DNA of 64,000 bases from Gymnorhina tibicen (lineage: Eukaryota > Chordata > Aves > Passeriformes > Artamidae), in the NCBI GenBank assembly GCA_013399875.1, contig VXAZ01001045.1:186001-250000 (forward strand), given 5' to 3'. Below, one piece after another: positions 48,401-58,330 of this stretch. The position numbers and the translations under genes are program-made. The notes beneath the pieces are model-generated. The model was not told where the DNA came from, searched no databases, and worked only from the letters and a program-made list of their open reading frames with translations. Each line of letters starts with the position of its first letter. The stretch's first letter is position 1.

Positions 48401-49344
48401 TTTATGGAAATCTGAAGCCAAAAGGCAAGTGATATTGAGAAACCACCTAATAGGAAGCCGGACTTTATGTTGTGGACAAATATGTGCCAGTTGGAATGTA
48501 AAAGCTGCATCATTATATTATTTTGATGCTGAATCCCAGGGCTTTCACTCTACATAGTCTTTCTTTTAAATAAGATTTGCTTCCCTTGTCATATGCTCAC
48601 TGTTAATATATTTTCCTTCATGTGTCATGATTTTGAATCTGATCTAAAGTGTGTCAGAAGCCATAAGAGTCTTTTGATTGAAATCAAATCCTGGAGACAT
48701 AATTTTGGGAATTTTATGGAAAGAAAATTGACAGGTGACCACTGTTGCAAGAGAAAACTGCTTAACTCCCACAATTTAGATCAAATCAGTATCAAAGATG
48801 TTTATGAATTATTAATGTTACGTAATTAACCAGCAAATACAAAACTATATATTCGGGATCAATATCAGGATTTGAACAGATAAATCATGATACTGGGGTC
48901 TTACCAAAGGTTAGTAAACAATTACAAATTTCTGAACAATCTCCTGTAACTAATCCCCACAGCACACACGCACTGGAACACACAGACATGAATTCCCCAG
49001 CAGTACGTATACTGTCCTTATGAAAGATCACCAAATGCAGTATTTTACATCAAAGATATCATATGAGACAAGCTTCACAAACTTCTTAAGCCTCCTCTTA
49101 ATAGTAGTTACTGTTTTGCCTTCATTTACTTCCACTGAAGAACTATACCAGAATCCCACAATTTTCATGCTTAAAAACATTGTTCTAACTTTCAGCCTAT
49201 ATACATTTAAAGTGACACAGAAGATTTTTCTTCTAGGATAGCATTGCCCTTTAGTATACACAGATGTTCTGGTGCCCTCTTTCTTCCTCACCATACAGAG
49301 AGGAACAGCAATCTGTATGGCAAAATTAATTATAGAAATGGGGA
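45484..49344. other. 3.9-kb non-repetitive stretch, no gene recognised
   Basis: AT-rich, with several A-rich runs, including one of the AAAC type near 46630-46665. Open frames reach 91 codons, with overlapping frames on both strands around 45530-46000, none resembling a known protein. No interspersed repeat recognised. Confidence 0.45.
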
Positions 49345-49500
49345 GGGAAGAGGACCTAGAGGGGTTGTTCTGCTCCAGCCTCTGATGGAAACTGGGACAA
49401 TTGTACTAGGGCAGATGGCATTTTGTCTGTATAGCTTATCTTCGAAAATCTCACAGGAAGGAGATTCCACAGCCTGCTGGGGCTCAAGGCCAAGAACGGC
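49345..49500 (-). mobile_element. Probable old CR1 fragment (antisense)
   Basis: The part 'ttcgaaaatctcacaggaag' followed by 'gagattccacagcctgct' (49440-49480) matches, from memory, the antisense CR1 block 'gaaaatctccaaggatggag' and 'actccacaacctctct'. The upstream part, including 'gacctagaggggttgttctg', fits the antisense 3' UTR loosely. There is no tail. Divergence is high, so this is a weak call. Confidence 0.4.
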
Positions 49501-52500
49501 TCAGCCTTGGGGTTGCCTGCTGGGCCCATCAATCCAGCTCCTTTAGTTGTAACAGAGAGCCCTGTTCTCTGGAGGCTACACAGATGCAGTGTCCTCTGAA
49601 AATGCTGATAATGAAGCACATTACAGAGCACATTTACGTTTCGTTTAGTATGAAGTGCCCTGTGGTAAGTCTTGACATAATTTCATCTTGCTGAAAGGAT
49701 TTTGAAGAAACTTGCATGCAATATCAGCTTGTTCCTCAGCTGTAAGGAATATTGAATATAAATCATTTATACTGATAGTGCAGAAGTGACTTTTAGTCAG
49801 ATTACATGCATTTGTCCATTTGATAAATGTTCACAATGTTCTCAGTAGGTAGATGCCTGAGCAGAGAGCAATTCACTGCCAGAGCAGAGAGCAATCTAGT
49901 CAGCAAGTTTTTGTATTCTTTCCTCAGTCATGCACTAGACATGCATCTTTGGGATTAAATATTCCCTAGTGTTGATATAACTTCCTGAGGGGACAGATGT
50001 TCCAAGCTTAAGGTTGTATTTACTTGCAAGGGCAACATTCAACAGGCACAGCACATGAAAATTCCCTGAATCATCATGTCTCAGCCAGAAACAAAAAATT
50101 CTGTTCTTGAGTTAAGGTTTCAAGAATTCTTTGTTCCAGCCTAAAATTAACTTGCAAGTGCAGGTTGTGTAAGTCCAATTTGTAGAGGAGGGAGGAGAGG
50201 ATAGAATGAACATCATTATTTCAGAATAATCTGTATCCTATTTACATGTTCAAAGAAGCTAAGTTAAAATGTAAGTAGGAATAAATATCCGTGAAGAGAA
50301 AGTAAAGGAAAACAGACCAGCAAGTAACCACCCTACTGCATGAAACAGCATAAATTGCTTCATTCCATTTTATGTTTTTTCCACAAAGACAATGACTTTA
50401 CCATTGCCTTAAGTTTCCCAGATTCTTGTGCCATATTGAAATTTCTCATCACAGTCAGAAGAACTATCATTGTTTGGCAATAGCAGACCATATAAAAAGA
50501 GAGCATAGCATTTGTAACATTTTGCTTGGTGTGTTGAAGTGTTCTATTGTACTGTATTATCATTCAGAAGTGGTAGAAAAGCCTCCCATTCCTGTAGAGC
50601 ATAGCTACCAATATTTTCCAAACAGAATAGAAATGCAACTAATAAACAGCGTATTGTAGAATTTGATTTGCTTGCTGACTTTCTGATAATGCAGCAGCAC
50701 AATTTTGAAAGTCCAAATGGAAGCCTGCAGCCACATATAATGGCTCTGGTTTATGCTTCCTATGTCTTTCTCTGCTCTTTGTCTATCCAGCTCTCATTCA
50801 GATGTATTTCCACGCTCTAAGGCAACTCCGGGTAAAAAGTCAGTGTTGTGAATTCTAGACTCATTTTTCTGACACACAGTGAATTGCTAGTAACGGAGTT
50901 GCAAAGCATATGCTGAAGCCATTTGGGGGCAAGTAGCAGCAGCTCTCAAAAACCTCTCTCTTGTGGCCTATGGTCACATTGTGTTTGAAGGATTTCTTTC
51001 TCTCCCTCAAGTGTAACAGATGGACTTTTTGCACATAACTTCTCAAGTTCTGTTGCAAAAAATTCCTGTTCAATTGCAGCAATATGTTATTCCACTGGCA
51101 ATAGTGATCTGGACATTAGCTAGCTGTATTGTCTTTGGCAGGAATTAGTCTCAAACACTATCCTGGCTGAATGACTGACCTCTGCTCCCCCATAGTATCT
51201 CAGGATGTTGTAGTCAGACACCTTGTATCCTTGAAACACATAATAAATGTGTTATATTGTAGGCCTTGTGTCATAGACACACTTTCCCTCTCCCTCTATT
51301 ACATGAATTTCCAGATATCTGGAAAGCAAGAGATTACTTTTCTTACCCAGGGCTTTGCAGTCAGTGATCCCTGAAGTTCTCTAATAAAATCAACACAGGA
51401 ATCAGGTATGTTTCCTTGGGGACGCTGAAGGTGAGGATTGGGGAAGGGATGGTCATAATTTTCTGGCAATTAACAAGTGTCCCGTGTATAGTCTGACTGA
51501 CATAATTCCATTCTGCATTTAGTTTGTGTCCCCAGCTCCATAACAATGCTCTGACTTTATTGGGATTTGGGTATTTTTCTTGACAGTTCACACTTTCTTT
51601 GTGCTATTTAGTTACTTATGTCTGTCCTGTTCTCCACACTTGGATATGGGCTTCTTCATCAGTTCAGTGAGTATCTTGAGATTTCAGTAGAGTTGCTCAG
51701 GGCTCTCTCAGAATCTCTAACCCTCTTATACCCTAGTATACATTTCCTGAAAATAGGATTCTCTGAGCACTGAAATATGGTATTGCTTGATTTCAATCTG
51801 TGAAACATTCTGGCCAAAAGACATTTTCATCCCAGCAGAAAAAGAAAAGCTGCTCCAAAGATACTGTGTGCAAACAACAAAGGTGATTGCTATCCCCATT
51901 GCACACTAACTGCTTCAAGGTGGTGTTTTGCACCAATCTGACTGATTTGATTTCCCTGGGTGCCTCTTTCTTGCATTAGCTCACACTAGTCTTTCTCCAT
52001 AACTGTGAGAATTCTTGACTCACTCCACTGCTTTCCCAGGTCCAGGACTGTTTCTTAATAGTTTGCGGAACAAATCTGTAAGTACTTGATAAACTGTATA
52101 TTTGCTACACGTTCAAGAGCAAATGTGACAAGAACTTTCTATTGTGTATTTTACCATTTCTCTATTGTAATGAAAAGGCCATGCCAGTTTTTTCAGTTGA
52201 AGAAGCAGCCTTCGGATTGGCAGCTGTTACTACGAAGTACAAATTGAAAACTATAACAGGTTATGGTAGTGCAGCAGAACCCTGATATTTTCTGGACCTG
52301 AGCAAAAGAACTGTAAGAGGTGGCACTTAAAAAAAAAAATTACTTATTTGTTCCTATAACATGGAAAAAATATGCCTATGGCAAAAGGTGAAATGCAGAA
52401 TAACATGACCTCATTAAAAAAAAATCTACAAAATGTAATCATAACTATCACTCATTTACCTCAGTATTGAATGTTACTTCTCACTTCAGTGAGAGCAATC

Positions 52501-54049
52501 TTGTCTCCCCTCTTTCTATCTGGCAGCAAGCATAAGAAGCCTACCTAATTTTATTTTATTTTAATCTAGAAGCACTAGGCCTTGGCAGTTGTCCCTGCAT
52601 TAATTACATTATGTGGAAATATACTGAATAAGGCGCTGGCATTTCCACGGCTGTTCTGTGCTGTGTCTCACTGTTCCCCTAGGATGCTGCTTTATCTCTC
52701 CTTAATGACATCTGATTGCAGATGTGCTATCAAAATGTAGCTGTTTCTTCCAGCATTATGCACCCAAAAGTCCAAGCTTTGTATTTAGCTCAAAATATTC
52801 AGTAGTACATTGTAAGATGACATGCACAGTAGTTGACATTTGGAGCCTGTGGATCACACTTGGAGATGTGCCAGACTTGTTACTTTGGGAAACATCTGAT
52901 GCTTGGGGAAATATGATACCTTGCAACTGGGTTTGCAGCAGGATGAAATGGAATTCCTATATAATGTATCTATGCCCTGAATTGTGCAAATTTCAGTTCT
53001 TATATTTGATCCACCCATACAAAAGGAGGGAGTGTTGCTTCAAAACTCTTTTTGACATTTCCTTCTCTCTCTTCCCACTGAGATCGACTGTAAAACTGCC
53101 TTTGTCTGCTACTGATGCAGAGTTACGTGCAGGCTGTGATTTTCTGAAGCTTCTCTTTGTATGCTTATGTGCCAGAGAGAACACCTGAATTTATTTCCCA
53201 GTTTAAAAGAGCAGAATATATTTCTTCCGAGCAGCCTCACAAGGCATCATAATTACATATTTCTTTATCTAGAAGCAAAAAGCCTCAGTCCCAATGCTGG
53301 TGTGAAGACTTCTTACACCAAGCAGAGAATTGCTGCACTTCTTCAAGTAACTGGCTCCTCCCATCCTACCCCCACACCGTGCACGTCCACCCAAGGCTCA
53401 CTCAGCACTCAGGTGCTTGGAGTGGCATTACAGCAGCCTTCTGTTAAAGTGGTGAGCTCTATAGAGCAATATTTTCTTCTAGGGAAGCTGTATTGTCCAA
53501 GAAACCTAATGTCAACACAAGATAGCTTAAATACATATTATATTCTTATAGATAGTCTGTATTTCTTTAGACTTTAGATTTTTTTCCCCGTTAAAAGTTC
53601 ATTCACCCAGGAAGCAATTCAGTCTTATCTAGAAATAAAGAATCACACTTTCTCCTTCTACTATCAGTGGAGGTCAACTGCAGAAAAATCTGAACTGGGT
53701 AGGATCCATACCCTTTCACTCATGAAAAAATAACAGTGAAAGTCATCAAGAAGTAGAAGATGAAGGAGGCCTCTACAGGGAAATGTGTTTGACTGGATAT
53801 TCCTAAAAGCATTTCAAAATGGCAGGATCAGAAAGGGTTAGCCAAGCTATTAATCTCAGTTCAAAGAACATGCAAGTAAATTCCCTGGTGCACATAGAAC
53901 TAGATTGAATCCTTATGAACATGCTGACCTGTTGGATCTGAACATTATAGTGCAAGCAGAAACAATAAAAAATAGAAGATAAAGAAGCAGAATTAGTATA
54001 TTATTTTCCTATCTAGCACTAGCTTTTTTCCAGGTGGACAAATCATATC

Positions 54050-54065
54050 TTTTTTTTTTTTTTTT
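54050..54065. repeat. Poly-T run of 16
   Basis: Sixteen consecutive T followed by five C. Could be the A tail of a minus-strand retrocopy, but no retrocopy is recognisable on the higher-coordinate side. Confidence 0.9.
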
Positions 54066-54370
54066 CCCCCTCTAAAATAAAGAGAACATGAGGGTTTTAG
54101 TTTTCCCTTTTTAGTTTTCTCTTGGTAGTAATCTTTATCCATTTTGTTGAAAAACTTTACTCGCTGTCTACAGGAACAAGCAATATATCTCAGGAAACTT
54201 TGCTAGTTATTCTTTCTGGACAATCATTCTTATACAGAAGCTGTCTGCATCTGGGTGGTCAGATTAATACCTCACCATAAGTGCAAGTAGACTGGAAACA
54301 AAACAGTAAAAGGAAAAAACCAAGAAAACTTAGACAGTTTTTTTAAAAATTAACTTACTATATAGTTAAC

Positions 54371-54413
54371 ATAGATATATTTATTTATCATATATAGATA
54401 CATTTATTTATCA
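54371..54413. repeat. Tandem duplication, 20-bp copies at 23-bp period
   Basis: ATAGATATATTTATTTATCA at 54371-54390 and ATAGATACATTTATTTATCA at 54394-54413 differ by one base. Confidence 0.9.
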
Positions 54414-54796
54414 CCCAGACCCCCCAAAAGTGTCAGACGTAAATACCTTTCCTGAGTATTTTAGGTACAAACAGATCAGAGTCTTCCAGAGGCAGAATTA
54501 GTAATCCTTGGTCATGTCAACAACTCAGCAGATAAAGTCAAGAATAATATTTTGTAAAACTATGTGAAATAATGTTAGTTTAATATGGCAAAAGGTAAGT
54601 AAAAGTGTATGCAACAGAAAATATGAGAAGTTTTTATACAGGACAAAATAAATATATATGATGACTTAAGTGCCAATTTTCATTAGTTGAAATTAAAGGC
54701 AGTATTACAATATCTTAAACTTCAGAAATTACAGCTAAAAAGATTGGATATTCTATATTCACTGTAACACAAAATTCATTTCTACCATAAGGCAGG

Positions 54797-55577
54797 AATC
54801 ACAGAATCACAGAGTAAGAAGGAAGCCACAAGGATCATCAGAGTCCAGTTCTCAGCCCTGCCCAGGGCCATCCCCAAGAGTCACATCATGTGCCTGAGAG
54901 CATTGTCCAAATGCTTCTTGAACTCTGTCAGGCTTTGTGCTGTAACCATTTCCCTGGGGAGCCTGTTTTTGTGTCCAACCACCCTCTGGGTGAAGAATCT
55001 TTTCCTAATATCCAACCTAAACCTCTCCTGACAAAACGTCAGGCCATTCCCTCAGGTCCTGTCTTTGATCACCATAGAGAAGAGATCAATGCCTCTACTC
55101 TTCCCCTCATGAGGAAGCTGTAACTGCGATGAGGCCTCCCCTCAGTCTCCTCTTCTCCAGGCTGAACAGACCAAGTGACCTCAGCTGCTCCCCGTATGGT
55201 TTCCTCTCAAGACCCTTCACACCGTCATGGTCCTCTTTTGGACACTCTCTAACAGCTGAATGTCTTTCTTATACTGTGGTGCCCAAAACTGCCCCCAGCA
55301 CTCGAGGTGAGGCCACCCCAGCTCAGAGCAGAGCGGGACAATCCCCTCCCTTGCCCGGCTGGCGATGCTGTGCCTGATGCCCCCCAGGACACACTTGGCC
55401 CTCCTGGTTGCCAGGGCACGGCTGACTCATGTTCAACTTGCCATTGACCAGGACCCCCAGTCGCCTTTCCTGGCACCGCTTTCCAGCATCTCATTCTCCA
55501 GTCTGCACATCCAGAGTTGCCTCATCCCAGGTGCAGAATCAACACCTTCTCTTGTTTAACTTCATATAATTGATGAC
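54797..55577 (-). mobile_element. CR1 LINE fragment with 3' tail (antisense), 780 bp
   Basis: Starts at the tail 'aatcacagaatcacag', then antisense 3' UTR and ORF2 end: 'ctgcccagggccatcccc' near 54860, 'cttcttgaactctgtcaggc' near 54914, 'caacctaaacctctcctga' near 55013, 'ctcttctccaggctgaaca' near 55149, 'caaaactgcccccagcactc' near 55286, 'gccattgaccaggaccccca' near 55439. In sense orientation this covers the C-terminal domain of ORF2 with stops and frameshifts. The same subfamily seems present at 45084. The GC content is well above the surroundings, which explains the apparent open frames across it. Confidence 0.95.
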
Positions 55578-55786
55578 AGGTGAGTCTATAAAAGACATAG
55601 AATCAAGATATTTAATTTAAAAAATAGTCAACTTTTCAACAGGTGCTTCCAGGATCAAAGCTGAATTAATTACAACTACAGTTATTACTCCAGGATGGCA
55701 ACAAGTCCAACCATCCATGTCACAATATGCAGTGAGGCAATTAAACGCATAGTGTACCTCAGTCTTTAGTTTTTAATTTTTGTTTT
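55578..55786. other. AT-rich spacer, nothing seen
   Basis: Unique-looking sequence between two CR1 pieces. Confidence 0.5.
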
Positions 55787-55855
55787 GTCTTATGAGGAGA
55801 GATTGAAAGCCTTTGGGATTGTTCAGCCTGGACAAGAGAAGGCCCTGTGGGAACT
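55787..55855 (+). mobile_element. CR1 LINE scrap, about 70 bp
   Basis: 'gtcttatgaggagagattga' followed by 'gggattgttcagcctggaca' and 'agagaaggccctgtggga' is the sense CR1 block around the ORF2 C-terminus. Both ends are abrupt. Confidence 0.8.
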
Positions 55856-56180
55856 GTATTTCTTCTTTTATCTGACTAGATCTGACTAGATACCTCACAG
55901 TGGTCATCTAAGTTATCTATAATTAAAATCTAAGATCTAATTTTTGTTTGGCTTGATGATTTTGAGCAGCCTGAAGGGCATATAGGCACAATCAGCTGTC
56001 TAAAATTCAAGATTTCCCTTTTTTACTCTTTCTCTGAACTGCAGAATATTTAATAACTTTCTTTACAATGAGGGTTGATAAATAACCCATTTGAAGCTGT
56101 GTAATGGATAACTCATTCTGGCTTAAAAAACCAGCAAACTAATTTTAATAAATTAGTTCAAATAATTAATTTTAATAAAC
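55856..56180. other. AT-rich spacer with small tandem duplication
   Basis: Contains TCTGACTAGA twice in tandem near 55871-55892. No gene or repeat family recognised. Confidence 0.5.
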
Positions 56181-56250
56181 GTGAGGTGATCCTGCCCCTC
56201 TACTCAGCCCTAGTGAGGCCACATCTGTAGTACTGTGTCTAGTAGCCTTG
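56181..56250 (+). mobile_element. CR1 LINE scrap, about 70 bp
   Basis: 'gtgaggtgatcctgcccctc' followed by 'tagtgaggccacatctgtag' and 'tactgtgtctag' is CR1 ORF2 sequence in sense orientation. In the consensus order this block precedes the one at 55787, so the two scraps are out of order and are separate insertions or a rearranged copy. Confidence 0.8.
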
Positions 56251-57119
56251 GTTTGTTGTTAAACAAAGCTGATAGTCCTGAGATATGTGAGGAAGGAGAG
56301 TAACAGGGCACAGACTCTGCATTTCAGAAAAACAGATTTTGTCTTATTCACAAAACTGATAGGTGGCATTCAGATAGACATCATCTCTCAAAGGCTAAGG
56401 AGCTCGGGAAAGATGGAAGGTCTTTAAGCACAGCATTGTCCTACTGTAAAGATGGTCTATCTTTGTGCTTGGGAAGAAAAGAGTGATATTTATAGCTTGC
56501 CCTAGTTATCTGTCCTACTTTGTGCTCTTTATTGACAGAGCATCCTCATTTGTGCTTCAGATATATTAATTTGGGGCAACATGGACCTAATTTTATTTAT
56601 AGCAATGTGGACTTGGGTAATGTTTTACTGACATGACCAAGGATCTCACTGAAGATCTAAAATTAAACCATGCAGAAGCATAGATTATTTTATCAGATTT
56701 GAATCCCATGAAAGCAGGGAATTCTGTGACCAAAAAAGTAGTTTGTATCCGCATTAAATAGGAAACAAGACCATTTCAGTCAGTAAGGATATTTATTCTC
56801 CTGTGTTGTTTTTTGCTGATACTTTGTTTCGGTTTTGTGTGTGTGTTTTCTTGTATTTTTTCCTTTTCTCTACTGTGAAAAACATATTCCTTATAAATAC
56901 TATAAGGAAATTAATCTTAATCATCTCTTCTCAACCATATCAGGAGACTAGCTTGGTTGGGATATCTAGAGCCTTCATGCAGAAAGGCAGCACATGGGCT
57001 GGAAGCAGGAACAGACTGCACAGAAGGGATCTATAAATATTTCTCAGGCATCTAGAAGTGGTGTCAGGAAAGCTGAGGATCCATTGGAGTTGAGCAGAAA
57101 GGCTCAAAAAGACTAAGCT
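56251..57119. other. Non-repetitive stretch, no gene recognised
   Basis: Ordinary AT-rich sequence. The last 180 bp (from about 56940) are less AT-rich and may be a badly decayed 5' extension of the CR1 end that follows. Confidence 0.45.
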
Positions 57120-57215
57120 CTGAGCGGCCTGGTCTGACCCCAGAACTGCTCCTGCTTTCAGCAAGGGGTTGGACTAAAGATATTCTGATGTCCCTTCCAG
57201 GCTCAGATATTCCCT
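57120..57215 (+). mobile_element. Decayed CR1 LINE 3' end
   Basis: 'ctgctttcagcaaggggttg' followed by 'gactaaagatattctgatgt' and 'cccttccaggctcagatatt' corresponds to the sense CR1 3' UTR 'agcaggaggttggactaga' and 'tgacctcc...gtcccttcc' blocks. The tail repeats are eroded ('ttcccttctg'). Old copy. Confidence 0.65.
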
Positions 57216-57685
57216 TCTGTACTGAAAGAGGCACTAACTTGCATTACTTTGACCAGCTTGATATTATTAACCTGCCTTTGGCATCTGGTAGATCTCTATC
57301 CATGATTTGGCACCACTGAGTCAGAGCAGGGGTTTACCTACATCTCTGTAGAGTCAACAGAAAATATTAAGAGGTAGCCATGTGATGCAGAAAATAATAA
57401 GAAAAGTTTTCCATACAATGTACAAGATGACACTTAAGAGACTCAAAGACATTTCAAGTAAACAATATAAAACTAAATTTAGCTATTGTTCTGTTGTCTT
57501 TTTGCTTTAGATTGCATTCTTGAAATGACTATCATGCTTTCTTTCAGCAAATCTAATTTTGAAATGCACAGCCAGCATAGCAGTGCAAACTAATATAAAG
57601 CAAAATGTATTATATCCTCTCTGAATACAAAAAGGCCCCACTGGACCTTTGTTTCATTTATAACCAGATCAAGCCAACTTCAGCT
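57216..57685. other. AT-rich flank of the LTR insertion, nothing seen
   Basis: No repeat or gene recognised. It ends at TCAGCT, which would be one copy of a 6-bp target duplication; I found no exact second copy on the far side of the element. Confidence 0.5.
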
Positions 57686-58141
57686 TGTCAAGGTGATACG
57701 CAGAAAGACTCTACAACTCGTTAAAGTTGTAAAGTAGGTACGTTTTTATTCGGCCGAAGACTCATGGGGGATAGCTCCTCCAAAGACATGCCTACCCTGG
57801 CAATGCTCAGCTTGGTATTTATCGAGTTACAAGTTACATATGCATTAAATTATACAATATGCCTATACATATTCATTATCCATCCCCGCTTCGTATTATA
57901 ATAAGCTTAAAAGTCATTAACATTGTAATGCGCCTGCGCACTGCTGCCTGGTGGTCGTGGGCCGGGGTCTCTGGGATGAAGTAAAGGTCTTCCTCAGACT
58001 TGAACTTTTTATCCTGCTTCCTTGCTCATGCTCTCTAAGTTCCTGGTCCAAGTCCAAACTCCAGAGCTGGTTCCAGCTGGTTCCAGGATCCAAAGCCAGG
58101 ACCGGTAGTCATGGTCTCTACCCTTTATCAATGGCCCTACA
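57686..58141 (-). mobile_element. ERVK-like 3' LTR, well preserved, antisense
   Basis: On the minus strand the 456-bp element starts TGTAGGGCCA at 58141 and ends CCTTGACA at 57686, with the short TGT...ACA ends of an LTR. A TATA-like ATAAATA lies in 'gataaataccaagctgag' near 57815, and an AATAAA in 'ggccgaataaaaacgta' near 57750, giving the usual TATA-to-polyA spacing. About a dozen CpG dinucleotides survive (for example 'gcgcctgcgc' near 57931 and 'cggccgaa' near 57752), while the desert around has very few, so the insertion is recent compared with the other repeats. The polypurine tract just outside the U3 end identifies this as the 3' LTR. Frames through it are not genes. Confidence 0.82.
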
Positions 58142-58330
58142 TCCTCCCCCTTCTGCTTGGCAAGCATAAGTATCGAGCAAGCAATATACATTGTCTAACA
58201 AGCAGCTACAAAATTTAGCAATACCAGTAATGCCCACAATAAGCAATTAACCCTTAAATCCTAAACCCCTCTCTATTAAAGGGGTCATAAGTCTGAGATA
58301 GCCTAATAGAGAAAGCTAAAATTTTTTCAA
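58142..58330 (-). pseudogene. Proviral internal stub: polypurine tract and decayed 3' coding end
   Basis: Directly before the LTR (minus strand) is the purine tract AGAAGGGGGAGGA at 58154-58142, the plus-strand primer site of a retrovirus. The further about 175 bp include short hydrophobic segments and several stops in every frame, consistent with a decayed env C-terminal region, but I cannot identify the gene. No pol, gag, primer-binding site or 5' LTR follows up to 58600, so the provirus is 5'-truncated or deleted. The outer boundary is uncertain. Confidence 0.5.

Larger units (their letters stand above)
49501..54796. other. 5.3-kb non-repetitive stretch with the two longest non-repeat frames
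   Basis: No repeat family recognised. Contains a 14-bp direct repeat at 49859-49895, two overlapping + frames of 154 and 138 codons at 52724-53577, a 16-base T run at 54050-54065 and a 20-bp tandem duplication at 54371-54413. No known protein family is recognised in the frames. Confidence 0.45.

Noticed and set aside
54890..55559. Several frames of 64-82 codons
   Set aside because: All fall in the antisense CR1 at 54797-55577.
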